From Micrasema longulum (lineage: Eukaryota > Arthropoda > Insecta > Trichoptera > Brachycentridae): a stretch of DNA of 64,000 nucleotides. A program made the position numbers and the translations under genes. Of this stretch, positions 1 to 11,660 are shown in pieces. Location: NCBI GenBank assembly GCA_022494885.1, contig JAGVSM010001301.1, forward strand, positions 1 through 64,000, read 5' to 3'. The notes under the pieces are model-generated. The model saw nothing but the letters and a program-made list of their open reading frames with translations, was not told where the DNA came from and ran no database searches. Each line of letters opens with the position of its first letter. The stretch's first letter is position 1.

Positions 1-430
1 ATTTAAATCTTAAAGTAGGGCACACATATCATACATATTGTTATGTGTGTTCTAATAATAACATTGCAAATATATTTAATTTATAAATTTTTTATCACAT
101 ATGTCTTGACCATTATTTTAAATTTTGATATGTTTTTTCTTCATAAATATTTTTTTTCCATTTCGTAATACTTTTTAATTGCTTTAAATATAATTGAATT
201 TTGTGACTTTGCCTTTTTCCTAAATGGAAGTCTAATTTTGTTCTTTTCTCTAGTATTGTGATCGTGTTCATGCTGGTTCCGATCATTTTTTTTCCAAAAT
301 TCTGGTTTTTTATTAGAGTTTATAATTTTATGAACAAATATGAAATATTTCTTAATAATTTTTAAAGTTTCGTTTCTGCAGATATAACCTAAGATGAAAA
401 TGTGGTTATCCCTCCAGGCGTATGTCATCC
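1..430 (-). pseudogene. LINE-K 3' end (RT C-terminal remnant)
   Basis: On the minus strand, 428-141 reads as the C-terminal tail of a non-LTR reverse transcriptase. It contains HNTREKNKIRLPFRKKAK, the position where many such polymerases have an HNTR-type motif, followed by a YY.ME segment where the family usually has a LYN.LP-like motif. A near-identical copy lies on the plus strand at 15960-16260; this copy differs by a one-base frameshift near its end. Positions 1-140 match the 3' UTR of that second copy right up to the window edge, so the element continues outside. The catalytic RT domain is absent, so this is a 5'-truncated dead copy. Family assignment rests on motif recognition only. 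Confidence 0.7.
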
Positions 431-976
431 TAATAGGAAAATTAACTTTATCTAATGTTGGTGTCGCCTAAATCTAATTGTGAAATCTTGGGAATGCAAT
501 TTTGGTTAGGAATTTATGATGAAGGGATAAATATTTTAGAATGAATATTTTTATGGTAACTATCATTACTTAACTATCAATACATTAACTTTCATTACAT
601 TCTGAAAATAAACAGAACATAATATAAAAAAACAGGTAGTTGTTTAATATTCTTGATTGTTAAAAGTTGATATATCATCCATTTTCAATTAACTGGATCA
701 TGTGACAAAGGAGTCTGAGTCATTTTCAAAATTCAAACCTGGTTTGAGTAATTGGTTTGCTCGAACGGGAATGGATTACTGCGATAGAATGTGAAATAAC
801 TGGTGAACGACCAATATGTTATTATAAATGTAAAAAGTGGTATAATGTATAAAGCATTAATGATATTTATAATCTTAATATATTTGTTTAAAATATAATA
901 TGAATATGTACATGCGAATATATTTGTTTATGTTCATATGTACGTATGTATGATTGATTTTGAATGCATTAAAAGT
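431..976. other. AT-rich DNA, nothing recognised
   Basis: No long open frame, tRNA-like box or repeat shared with the rest of the window was seen here. Confidence 0.5.
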
Positions 977-1013
977 GCCCCGACTCAACACCAATTTTAT
1001 AGCGAGTCGGGGC
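977..1013 (+). repeat. 3'-end hairpin of a LINE-like element
   Basis: A perfect 10-bp stem (GCCCCGACTC at 977-986, GAGTCGGGGC at 1004-1013) encloses a 17-nt loop. It is followed by AT-rich sequence containing AATAAATG. The layout matches the hairpin in LINE-G 3' UTRs (7320, 27079, 37727), with different but similar stem bases. It is inferred to be the 3' UTR of a related, mostly lost element; no coding part was recognised upstream. Confidence 0.5.
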
Positions 1014-2525
1014 AAGATCACAGGCATGGGTCGCTCCTAATTGTGTCGCTATAAACTGTGTCTCTGTCTCTAATAAATGTTTGTATAATTTTATTAATCA
1101 AAAAATAAAAATAAATTGAACCCTCAACTTGATATTTATCTAAAAGCTTTTATAATACGTCAAGACTGCTATTATATGAAATATGGCAGTCAAACATATT
1201 TTTTCACAAATAATTAATATTATTGAATGTATTGTAGTATAATTATATTAAGTACTAGCGCACTTGACAGTCATTGTCCTGCCCGAACGTTGGCTTGCCT
1301 GCTATTAGCTGGTTAAGGGTTAGTTTTTTACTTTATCTCTTCATGTGATTGGCTATGATTCCTCGTTGTGCTCAAATCAAAATTGTGCAAAAATTAATGC
1401 TCAAGTGCCATAATCAAGGGAGAAAATATGTGAATGCGTGTTAATAAACAAAAGTCAGACCACTTTACCCTGAGCCCTCTAAAATTATGGCACTCAACTT
1501 ATGCCCAACGCAAATTTAGGCATTATTTAACCGCCGGGTTTTGACAAGACCTTGGCATTTAATTCGAAACCAAAAAAAATAAAAGAAAAATGCCCGATTG
1601 TGTCGTGAAAACGTGTAAAACTTTCCGGATAAAAGAAAAAAGACTTTTCATTTATAAGTAGGTACCTAGCTACTTGTTTGCGATTAAATTCCAAAACTAA
1701 AAATTGACAATATTCAAATATTAAATTTGAGTAGGTACTTGTTTATGGTTGAATTCCAAAACATAAAATAAATATTTTTTCAAATATGGCATTCTTTTTG
1801 CAAACGTCAAACTCCGGTCTTCTCACTAACAAAGGGATGTTCTTATGTAAGAGCACAATTTTAAAAAAATGTACTTAATTCAAAATAATTTTAGTATCAC
1901 CAAAAATCCAGTAAAAAAAAATAAATGAGTAGAAATTATAAGGAATTAAAGGAAAAAATCTAATTGAGATCTACAAAAAACAAATGCGGTTTATTAACAT
2001 TCAAAAACAATTTTTTTTTGCCATTTTTTTGTAAATGCATTCTCCTCGGATGCAACCCTGGTAGATCGATGAATAAAACATTTATGCTCCTTACTTCTTT
2101 TTTACATATTATATTGAAGATTTTAATATCTACAAACATGCTCAGCGCAAAGATCTATATTTCTCTGAAAACTGCACTTAAATCAGTTGAGCCTTTTAGG
2201 GGGAGTTTAGTGACATCACGCGTACAAAGGAATTATATATATAAGAGATTGAGGTCTTGATATCTCACTGTTTTTGTTCTCTCGGCTTCCGATTTACTTG
2301 CTTTTGGATCATTTAACTCCAAATAATTTTGCGTCAGACATGGGTCTTTATCGAGTAATGCTTCCATTTTTTCGTCTTCAAACTTTTTCATGGTCGACAT
2401 AAGTCTTCACGAGAATTCTACGTGCATCAGCTGTAGTTTTTTATAAAAAAGTTCATTCACTAAAATTCCCCCGTAAATACTCTTTTTTAGCACAAAATTC
2501 AACATGTTTAACGCTATAAAAAATC
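1014..2525. other. Non-coding, with a small tandem duplication
   Basis: No gene was recognised. Positions 1658-1730 and 1731 to about 1790 are two diverged copies of one segment, period 73 bp, each starting GTAGGTAC and containing ATTCCAAAAC. An 11-bp inverted pair (AGTGCCATAAT near 1403, ATTATGGCACT near 1483) may be a worn MITE end. The short open frame at 1964-2260 has no recognisable protein character. Confidence 0.5.
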
Positions 2526-2777
2526 TGTACCTCAGAGGCAGACGGATGCAAATTCAGAATTTGATGAAATGACATTTAGATTTTCGTATTCAGTTCATGA
2601 TAATGTCCATTGATTTTGAAGAAATGTAAGTCTTACAGTGAAAGAACCAATGTATAAGATACTGAAAATACAAATTAATACTATAAATTATTAAAAATCA
2701 CTTAGAGAGAGTAGATTCTTTAGGCTTCTTCTGAAAATTTGACATTTGGATTTGCATCCGTGTGTCTCTTAGGTACA
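2526..2777. mobile_element. MITE-M1 copy 1 (TIR element, 252 bp)
   Basis: The left end TGTACCTCAGAGGCAGACGG and the right end, which reads TAGGTACA, are imperfect inverted complements over about 30 bp. The interior is non-coding and AT-rich. A second copy of almost the same length lies at 47676-47930 and matches throughout. The length, terminal inverted repeats and lack of coding suit a non-autonomous DNA transposon. The superfamily cannot be set because the target duplication is unclear (AAAAAT lies near both flanks). Confidence 0.75.
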
Positions 2778-3079
2778 AAAATATGTTATTGTCTGTTCGG
2801 CGGAATAACGTATATTATACTGTAATTTCAAGCCAATGGTGGAGCTTCGCGATAAAGTTGGATTATTTATTGCTCGATGTAAAAAGGCTAACATAAGACC
2901 ATCTGTCGGGAATCAGCCAAAACTTATTCAAGCCCCTATAAAATTGTTTATATTCATCTATGGTCAAAAATTGCGAATGTCAAAATCTTCAAAGTTATTA
3001 TTCCCAGTTTGATGTATTAAAACTTATGGAATTCTGGCCGAGGGTGGTGCGATATTCCCTTTTCGTGGTTTATATATTC

Positions 3080-3810
3080 AATAACAGCGTACTCGAGACA
3101 AGATCTGGACTTTTTTCTAGATTTATACAATCACGAGGATTTATTTTATTTTATTTGGGATTTTTACAGCTATTACATAAAAAAAATAAGTAGAAGTATA
3201 TTAATAATACTAGAGCCAATTAAAAAAAATCCCCTGTAAATCTAATAAAACATAATATATAAGAAAATAGTACGTAAATGTATGTATGTGACGTTTGTAT
3301 TTATGTGTTTGTATGTGAATGTGAGCATGTGTGAATGAATGAGGGAGATGGTGCTTGTGTGTGGGTGCGTAAGTATACACAAATAATAATTTAAAACCAG
3401 TAATTATGTTTAAAAAGGTACAGGAAAGAGCTTGGTAAGAAGTTTGATTAAATAAAAAAAAATATGCTTACTTCTGAAACCTTTTTGTTAAAATTTAAGT
3501 CAAGAAATCTTATAAATTGTATTTTTTAAAAGTGTGGTAAATTTCATATCCTTATTCTAAACAAAAAGCATTTTATTTTAAAATTTAATCGATAAACACC
3601 GAATGAATAGTGTGCAACGAGTCCCATACAACACGGTAGGTAACCACAAAATGCAGTAAATACGATATCATGTCAACAATAAAACAAGGTGGACCAGATC
3701 TTGTCTTCTGGTAGTAATTATTATTATTTATTTTTTCTAGCTTTAATTTTCTTATTGTATTATTTCAATTATGCGTGTATGTATTATAGGGATTTGTGTT
3801 TGTCATTTTT
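3080..3810 (+). pseudogene. LINE-H remnant split by a LINE-E insertion
   Basis: Plus-strand 3080-3126 encodes YSRQDLDFF, matching the RT C-terminal tail of the LINE-H copy at 40600-41020 (NSRQDLDFF). Plus-strand 3686-3810 matches the following 3' UTR of that copy (ATCTTGTCTT, then a GTAGTAAT tract and CTAGCTTTAATT). The two parts are separated by a minus-strand insert at 3127-3685. Only the last residues of the ORF and part of the UTR remain. The open frame starting at 2960 overlaps this piece in another frame and is not taken as a gene. Confidence 0.55.
3127..3685 (-). mobile_element. LINE-E 3' segment inserted in LINE-H
   Basis: The left end carries the complement of an (AAATA)-rich tail (TTTATTTTATTTTATTTGGG), and the right end stops at AATAAAACAAGG. 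The whole block matches 24003-24597, including a GT-rich stretch (about 3280-3375) and the shared ACCGAATGAATA-like segment. No reverse-transcriptase motif is visible, so the autonomous partner is unknown. Orientation is inferred from the tail. Confidence 0.65.
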
Positions 3811-5839
3811 TTAATGGATTAAATAAGCTAAAGGCATTTTATTTTAAATATCTTTCAAAATTATTTTGTTTAGTTCCTCTAAGGCAGATAAATAACCTGT
3901 AAAATGTAGAAATATCGCGTAACTCTGATAAAACTAATGAAACTTAATTGGTTAGTAAAAAGTTTGAATGCCAATATCTCAGAATGGAGATTTTACACAT
4001 GCGCTTTTTTTGGACCCATATTATCTGCATTATTTACTCCAATTTCAACTTGTGTTTATAAGATATTCTCCAGTTTGTTTACCGATGCAGTGCCCAATGC
4101 AGCATTAGGTGAAAAAAAATATTGATGTTTTATGAACCTGCGTAATCAAGAAAATATTTTTTTATATGACCTAGCAATTAACTTCCTACAATTTTCTTAT
4201 TTTTAATGGTATCAACATTTATTTACGGTTCAAAGAACCTTTAACATATTGTATTCCAAAAATTATAATCACATCGGAGAACCAATTAAAATTTAAGTTA
4301 ATAACTCACAATATAAAAATGTAATATACTAAGGAGTATTTAAAATTACATAATTAAATGAAAAGAAAATTCAATAACAACAAAAAAGTGTACAAAATTG
4401 AAGTAGTCAGGCTCATTATAGACCTGAGCTGGTATTCCAAACGCTCTCGCGGCCGTAGAAAAACCATTTTTTCGTGTATTTAAGTACAAAATAAACAAGA
4501 TAAATTGTTTTATATGGCCGCGAGAGTGGTTTAGAATGGGACCCCTGGACTTAAAGGGCGAGAACTGTTTACGGGGACCCGTCACAACAGGTTGCAGAAG
4601 CTAGCGTAACACTGACCCCCACCTCTAAGAATATGAATAAGAACAAGTTTAAAGTACGAGTAAAAAACTATTTATTATAAAATAACAGTTATGTAGTAGT
4701 AATTCTTCAAACCGTTTATTTATAATTAATGTGTTAATGTTTGGCAGAGAAAGGAAGTGAAGTATTTGTGAAGAGGGGAAAATTACTAAGTAATTTACTA
4801 GGAAAGGTATTTACGAGTAAATTAAAGGAAATAACTTATTATGTCGTTTATTCCTTTCAACAATTTCATTCGCCACGCGAAATATTTCATAGCAAATAAA
4901 TGAATTATAATTAGCGATGAATTATTATTTTTCAATCAACCCTAATTTATTAGCATTGCGTTCACGACTCAACTATTCCGTGAAATTCAATGATCAATTT
5001 TGAATTTAAAATTAGTGTTCCGATATAATAAGGACGAACGCAGGAATATTCGTGACTTTAATAATTTAATCTGTTCACTGCTGTCAGTTGATTCGCGCTT
5101 TTATTGATCAGATAAAAACAGATGAATTGAAAGCCAAATTAATAATGTTTTACAGCCCCAACGCACCCCTGAAATGAGAGTGGATAACTAATTTTAACAG
5201 GAAAGCGGGAATTTTACACACACCTGCGCTTAAAGCTAACTAAAATTATTATTTTATTTTTTTTAAAAAACTACTTTGCCTCAGATATATATTGAATTTG
5301 AGTAAAAAATACAGAAAACAATGTAAATTAGGCCACATATTAAAAAAAATGTATAGTTCATTATTTGAATATAAAATACATATTTTCAGGAACATTTCTG
5401 CATACTAAACTCAAAAACGAACATTGTTAAGTTGTGCAATGACACAATGATTATTGTTCTTGTGCGATGTGCATTTATTTATTTGAGATACAAAAATACA
5501 ATGCCGGGAAACGGTACTGAATACTGAATTTAAACCCCTAGATAGCATACTGCCGTCATAAACAAAAATATAATTATTTGCAAAAGTCGTATTTTGAGAT
5601 ATGACGCTTTTTAGTATTTATCTACTTTACGCAAATGAAAAAAATGTAAATACCCATTAGTAAAAAACAGTATGTCAATTGCTTCTAAAGCCTAAAACCT
5701 GTGTGCGTCATATCTGCACTGAGTTTTTGCTTATGGATCTCTAGATATTTATATAATAAAAAAAAATAAACTTAAAACATTATATCGTTTTTCGTACGGA
5801 AATGTTTTTTTTTCTGCTCATTGCTATATTATTTTTGTA
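3811..5839. other. Unrecognised DNA with one inverted-repeat block
   Basis: No gene was recognised. At about 4418-4560 two arms sharing CTCTCGCGGCC and its complement GGCCGCGAGAG are about 60 bp apart, with weaker matching outward (CCAAAC against GTTTAGAATGG). This may be a worn short TIR element. The short open frames at 3937-4125 and 4346-4585 show no family features. The remainder is AT-rich with no clear structure. Confidence 0.45.
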
Positions 5840-6350
5840 CACAATGTTATTTGTACATTGGCGGGCTTATAGCCAAATGACATTTTTTTCCAACCAACCA
5901 ATAAAATTATAGTTTTATTTTTATAATTCTAGTTGCATAACATATTCAATAGAAAAAAAGATTAAAAATCTAAAGATATATAAAAATAGAAATAAACGTA
6001 TGTGTTTATAAATTGCCTTAAATCAAAACTATTACATAGTGGGAAAAAGGAAAAAATAGAAAGAGGAAAGGAGGAAAGATTAAGGAAAAGAAAGGAGATG
6101 TTTCTTCAGACGAGATTTAAACAGAGATAATGTAGAACATCTTTGATGGTGGATGGGAAATAATTCCACAGTCGAACCGCATGGACACTATATGAGTTAG
6201 AGAAGAAAGAGGAATTGTGGATGGGTATTTAGAGAGTGCCCTGAGAATTTGAACGAAGAGGTTAACCACGAACTGATAAGCGTTGAAATTTTTCACGCAA
6301 GTATATAGGAGCGTTAGGACTATGAAGTACATTAAACATTATATCGAATG
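5840..6350 (-). pseudogene. LINE-F 3' end (RT C-terminus and 3' UTR)
   Basis: Read on the minus strand, about 6220-6100 encodes FFSNSYSVHAVRLWNYFPS, the F.S.S...A.RLWN.LPS signature near the C-terminus of many non-LTR reverse transcriptases. A purine-rich UTR follows, ending in a segment reading TTGGTTGGTTGGAAGAAA that recurs at 19265, 29340 and 61900. Other LINE-F ends lie at 18867-19370, 28750-29415, 35095-35710, 58436-58590 and 63600-63870. Frameshifts and truncation show it is dead. Confidence 0.65.
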
Positions 6351-6716
6351 GTTCGAAATTTCTTTTAGAACATAACCTCATATTTAACTTTTTTGTAATT
6401 TTTTAATAAAATTTGTTTGCTTATGACGCCAGTATATTAATGTAGAATTTTATGCTTGTTGATGCGGGGAGTTTTTATTCCAGTAAGAAGTTACAGAAGA
6501 AATCGACGTTGTGATTTGATGTGTATTTATTGCATTTTGAATAAAATACAAAATTTGGTGATAGAACGAGAGATAACGGCTTAATTCTACTGACTACTCA
6601 CTTTTCACTAACTTCTTGTAGTGAGAGTTTCAGGCTTTTATTGTAGCCTTCACAATAATTATGATTCTTTTTTCTTCCGAGTGGGGAGTTGAGATTATCT
6701 TCTATTTCCCTGACAA
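6351..6716. other. No recognised feature
   Basis: AT-rich sequence directly upstream of a truncated LINE-G copy, with no repeat match elsewhere in the window. Confidence 0.45.
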
Positions 6717-7415
6717 AGCAGTTAAATCCTCCGACCTACCCATCTGAACCGTTATTTCAATTGTTAAAAGTTCTTGATATTCGTCAAATCTATATCAAGA
6801 ATGTATTGACAATTTTCTGGTCAGGCGACTACGGAAGGAGGTCCCAACTGCCAACAGAATGCCCATACGAGGTTTTTGCGGAACCTAAACTTCTTAATAC
6901 CGAGAACGCGTACGATGTTTGCTCGGAGACACTTTTCATATATAGCTCCAAAAGTGTTCAACGTCTTGGATGAACATATTAAGTTCTCCAAAACAACGTC
7001 TATATTTAAGATGAAGATCCATAATTGGATTGTATCGAGGGGTAGAGACCACTGTATGAGATTGCTTCGGGAATAAATGCATAACATCGCTGCTGTTTTC
7101 ATTATTATCTCTAAACTTATATGTGTATATCATCACTGTCATACGTATTATTATATAACTTTTCTACATTCCATTTTTCGACGTGTATAAATTTTTATTA
7201 GTTACATTTTTCTATTATTATTTTGTATATTGTTTTGATTATTTTGCATATTGTTTTGATTACCTGTATATTGTTTTAATATGTAAAAAAATATTTTTGA
7301 TTTATAATTTTATCGAAGAGTCCCAACTTAATACGGAATTTTCTAACAAGTCGGGACATAAAAATCAAATAATTGTGTCTATGTAAAATTGTGTATTTTG
7401 TGCATTAAATAAAAA
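6717..7415 (+). pseudogene. LINE-G copy 1, 5'-truncated (RT C-terminus, 3' UTR)
   Basis: The sequence joins LINE-G abruptly at the PPTYPSEPLFQLLKVLDIRQIYIK region, typical of the C-terminal part of jockey-like reverse transcriptases (YP...LF..L.VLDIRQL). A frameshift near 6820-6880 moves the frame to one encoding RRHFSYIAPKVFNVLDEHIKF and ending at 7076. The 3' UTR holds a hairpin (7320-7329 with 7348-7357, one mismatch) and an A-rich tail. It is nearly identical to copy 2 at 36869-37818, so it is fairly young although broken. Open frames on the opposite strand here are shadows. Confidence 0.8.
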
Positions 7416-8009
7416 AAAAATATCCGTGCTAGGTAATCAGAATTTTATACGTTTTTTATTGTATTGTTGTTTGCGTACATGAAATACATGATTCATCTTC
7501 TGTATTGGTTTTCGTGAGAGTCCCACATAAATATTTATAGATAAGGATGAAACTTTTGTAAAAATATTTTTAAAAAACTATAGCGGTGATGTAACATATT
7601 GCAGGGGTGGCCAATTTAATCAAACCGGAGATGTACTTTTCTCTGTCCAGAGTCCGTTCAATCTACCAATTATTTTAACAGAGTTTAATCATAAACTTTG
7701 CCATTCATTTAATCGGATAACTAATTTTTATTACGCATACAATACGATCAGATAAATGAGATGTCGCTTGGATAGCAAAGTCAAGTTTGTAACTAAACAT
7801 TTCTGATCTTAAAGAATCTAATGTACAAGCGTATATTAAGAGAGAACGTTGCTTACTTTTTGATTGTTTTATGTATGAAAATGCCGATATATATATATAT
7901 ATACGCTAAACCAAAATACAAATATTACCGTTCAGCACATTTTTTTAAATTCGGATATTCCTTTTTGGAATCTAATATCCAGATAACTAGACCAAGGCTG
8001 TGATAATGA
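7416..8009. other. No recognised feature
   Basis: AT-rich DNA with a short (TA)n run near 7890 and no shared repeat. Confidence 0.4.
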
Positions 8010-8312
8010 TGGGAAGTTAAGGACGTCATACCTTTACCATGACTGTACAGTTAAAGATAAATTTTCCCGAGCGATTACAAAGATACGCTATCGACCCCCT
8101 ACCTTCAAGTTAAGGGTAGGTACTAGGTACACCTTTATGTACGCTACATTATACATATCTGCGCCCCTAATTGACATTTCATTATAGCGACATACTTGAA
8201 GATAAACTCTCTCGAGTGATTTCAAAAATATACTACCAACGCGACGCTCTATCCTTAAGTTTAAAGGTAAGTACATCGGTATGAACCAACAAGTCACGGT
8301 ACACATATCTCC
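8010..8312. repeat. Diverged tandem dimer, unit about 145-150 bp
   Basis: Two adjacent units align along their length. AAGATAAATTTTCCCGAGCG at 8054 pairs with AAGATAAACTCTCTCGAGTG at 8199, and both end in ACATATCT (about 8160 and 8310). Spacing is 145 bp at the start and 150 bp at the end, so small indels have built up. This could be the relic of a satellite or an old duplication. No further units were seen. Confidence 0.6.
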
Positions 8313-9624
8313 TTTGTTCCACCGAGCAATTTTTGCATTAATTAAAATTTATTTAAATTTTTAATCATTCTGATGACGCTAGTTTTTTTCTGAAAAATCC
8401 ATTTAAAATACCAAAGAGAAATAAGTAAATTTTGATTTCGAATTAATTTTTTTATGACTTTACTGTCAGTTTTGAATCTGAACGGCTAGATATGCATATA
8501 TAGTGTGGCTAGATACTCTCGTATAACATATACTAGCATTTAGACATTAAAAATTACCACTATAAAAAAAAATAGTTTTTATATTTTTTTCACCTTTTTT
8601 ACTATCTAGCTGAGTGTTCGTATAGAGATGTCAAGAAAGCCGTCTTAGATAAATACAAACGAAAGTTTAGCAAACCGTCTTGGTAGTTGTCTAAAGTCAT
8701 ATAAAAATCCTGTTCAAGCGAACATTTTAGACTTTAATTGGGATTTCTTTGAGTTTATAATCGCTTTAATGTGGTTACTTTTCATCACAGAAGCCTCTCT
8801 TAAATACGAATAAGAACTTTTTTTATAAAGAACGGAACGCAGAGTAAAGTTCTGGTGTAACTTATTGGTACAATTTAATCATATGGCAAGTTGGTAGGCA
8901 TAACGATGTAGATAGTACAGAAGTTAAAGATGTCGTTTTGGTATGTACCGATGAAGATAGCGTTTGTAATTGCCCCCAGAGATGAGCTTGCTTTCAGAAA
9001 CATATTGCGGCGTGGAGTAAAAATTTTCCAGTATGTGTGAATAAAAATAATGTTTCGTTTAAAGCATCTCTGTAAATTTGCAGAACATTTTTAAAGTGTC
9101 ATTATTGAACTAATACGTAATGAATTCGACCAACCACTCGATTTCTTTCTTTGTCTCGATAGACAGGCCCAATAGCAGCGATCGACCGGTTGGCCACCGC
9201 CAACAACTGTACTGTTTATTGAATAAAACATGTTTTCAGGACGATTTAAGACGTAAAAGAAGAAACGCTAGAAGGTCATGCGAAGAGGTATGGTTTTGTA
9301 AGGGAAATTAATGATTCCATTTTCAATTAGAAAATTCAGTTAATCCAGTAGTTTATTTAGATAATTCAAATTAATTACGAAACAGTATTTATATCATTGG
9401 TAGCCATATCGTTTTGACAGCTTTCAGACTTGTAATTCGTTAAATTGTTGGAGAAAATATATAGGGATACAAAATATTACGTTAATTAATATAAAGGTAA
9501 AAGTCCCTTTTTTATTTTTAGTTGTCTGAATCAGAAAATTTTATTACTTGATTTTACTGGTGTAATAAGAATAATTAAATACTTGCAATACATACTTGGG
9601 ATATATATTGCGATAAATACTTCG
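8313..9624. other. No recognised feature
   Basis: AT-rich DNA. The short frame at 9120-9311 has no family signature, and no repeat shared with the rest of the window was found. Confidence 0.45.
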
Positions 9625-10000
9625 AACGTGAATGTAAAAATATGACTAAATGTGATATCACTGTGAATAGGCTTAAACTAAAACTGGTAGAGGAATTTGT
9701 GTATCTGGGAAGTATGTTTAATAGGGGCGGAATGACTAAGAAAGATATTGAAAGGAGGGGGAGTGCCGGGAACAAAGTGAACGGTGCACTTAAATCAACT
9801 ATGGCAAATAAATGTTTGTCGCAAGAGATAAGATTAGCCGTCAAAAAATGGGCTGAATGCTGTCAAAATGCGATCTCTCAGGCGAATGTGTAGTAAAACT
9901 ATGTACGATAGATGCACAAATGTTGAGATCCGTACATTATGTAAGGCTGAGATAAGCATTATCGACAAAATCAAGAAAGGAGCTCTGCGTTATATGCCTT
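9625..10000 (+). pseudogene. LINE-N remnant: RT C-terminal fragment
   Basis: The frame from 9642 encodes LKLVEEFVYLGSMFNRGG followed by DIERRGSAGNKVNGALKS. This is the (F.YLG..........EI..R...A......L) region after the RT domain of endonuclease-RT LINEs of RTE/CR1 type. After a frameshift near 9890 the next frame gives MRSLRRMCSKTMYDRCTNVE and then SIIDKIKKGALRYM, matching the next part of that family (MRRM.G.....R..N..I......I...I....LRW.GH). The 3' end is missing. A worse copy lies at 24757-25170. It is non-functional because of truncation and the frameshift. Confidence 0.75.
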
Positions 10001-10980
10001 AATATATATGCATTAATAATATATAATAAAGTGAATAAACTTAACCTTAACAATCTTAGAGTCTATATTACCCTTTACTGCTCAATTTTTCTAATTCTAA
10101 CCAAAAACATGTTTTTATTTTTGTTTTTTTTTTAATGCAAATACTGAGAATTTTTTATTAAGTTTATTTTTTTCAGTTTTAATTTCATATTTTAGTTTAT
10201 GTGGACAATATGCTACATCAGACATCAAAATGTTAAAAAATAAAATCATGTAATGAAAACAAGAAATAACGATTTTGTTGAACATTTTTTTAGATAATAA
10301 TGAAAGCTGCGGAAACAATTATAATTTCAAATCTTAAAAAAAAAACAAAGAAATCACTCTTTGAACTTTAGCTAAATGACGTTTTTGGCAGAATTCGTGC
10401 AACTGACTTTTTGTTTCAAATTTTATCGGAAAATTTAACCCTGGTGGTGATTTTTGAAAATAAATTCAAATGTCTAGTATGTATACAATATAATAAACTA
10501 GTCGCCGAGTTATAAACATGTTTGAAATCACTTTTTTGCTCCGATTATCGGTATGTGGCAGATCGTCTACATTGAGCATTGCATGGTTAAATGTACTATG
10601 AGTATAGTCATGGCATGATCTAGGCAGACATGGAAAGTGTCATCTCAAGTCATGAGTAATAACATCGCTTGTTAAGAGGCAAGAGTTCAAGAATTCAAGA
10701 GAACACATGCCTTTGCTGTAGGAACACATTGACAGTACTGTTTAGTGAGATTTCGTAAACTGTGCTGAGGGTCATTTGAAGAGGGGGAAATAATGCAACG
10801 TCGGCGTCGGTTCTAAAATTTCCCACAGAAAGGACAGCATTGGTACGCAAAGGTTAATCTGAGCAAGTATATCATAGGCATTTATATATGTAATTAGATA
10901 TTATTTTGTGCAAGAATACTAAACCCGTCAAAACCCTTCTGAACTCTAAACTAAAAATGTGAAAGTATTTTATATTTTAT
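10001..10980. other. No recognised feature
   Basis: AT-rich intergenic-type sequence. The minus-strand frame at 10115-10318 is low complexity. Confidence 0.45.
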
Positions 10981-11430
10981 TTTTATTTATTAAGGAAAAA
11001 CAACAGTTTTTTATATAAGAATACAAAATATAAAAAAATAGTACATACATCTAGTTAAAGTTTTCAACAAATATAATGAGAGAACATGTTACATAGTAAA
11101 GAGAAAAATAATTTATTATATAAGACATGAGAAAAAAAAACAGCTCTTAAGAAGGTTAAGGGATAAGGAAATAGAGTGAAGGAGTGGAGGAGAGGGATTT
11201 TCATAATAAAATTGATCTATTCAAAATTTTGAAATTATAATAAAATAAACATAATTAAAGAAACATAAACTTATTACACACCGACAAATGTTTTGTTTTA
11301 AAGTTTTTTTTTAAGTCACAAAATTTTGTATTAAAAAAAGTATTCCAGACTATCACAATAGTTACTTACTCGAATAAAAGTATTTGATTCATTTCTAAAT
11401 ATTAAGAATTTTAAAATTTACTTTGAACCG
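10981..11430 (-). pseudogene. Possible LINE 3' end
   Basis: The left end is an A/T tail-like tract. Reading leftwards on the minus strand, about 11390-11290 gives RVSNYCDSLEYFF and, after a frameshift, CDLKKNFKTKH, resembling the end of a non-LTR RT (a LWN.LP-like segment followed by F..LKK.L). The match is weak and there is no second copy in the window to confirm borders. Confidence 0.3.
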
Positions 11431-11463
11431 ATGCAATCCGCATCATATGAATATTACAATTGT

Positions 11464-11660
11464 TGATCGGGTTGTGGTCCTGTGGCTAGTGTCTCGGACT
11501 CACAGACCAAAGGTATGTGGTTCGAATCCCACTCTACCCCAACTTGATTCCATTTTCTTATAGTGAGTTATTTACAATTCGTTGAAAATGGCTCTCAAAA
11601 TTAGATATTTGGGTAAATCATAAGAACGCAAATATTTATTTTAAAAAAATAATAATAATT
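11464..11660 (+). mobile_element. SINE-B copy 1
   Basis: The tRNA-like head GGGTTGTGGTCCTGTGGCTA has an A-box-like GTGGCTAGTG and a B box GGTTCGAATCC. It is followed by a tRNA-unrelated body (TAGTGAGTTATTTACAA, then TTTGGGTAAATCATAAGAA) and an A-rich tail. At least nine related copies occur in the window. It would be transcribed by RNA polymerase III and moved by a LINE partner; poly-A tails suggest a partner with an A-rich 3' end. The close match to the copies at 17521 and 62294 implies recent activity. Confidence 0.88.

Noticed and set aside
6821..7142. Minus-strand frames over LINE-G copy 1
   Set aside because: Antisense shadows of the RT C-terminus.
11464..11540. Genuine tRNA gene
   Set aside because: The A and B boxes are in a repeated unit with a fixed unrelated body and A-rich tail (SINE-B). 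A proper cloverleaf with an acceptor stem is not formed.
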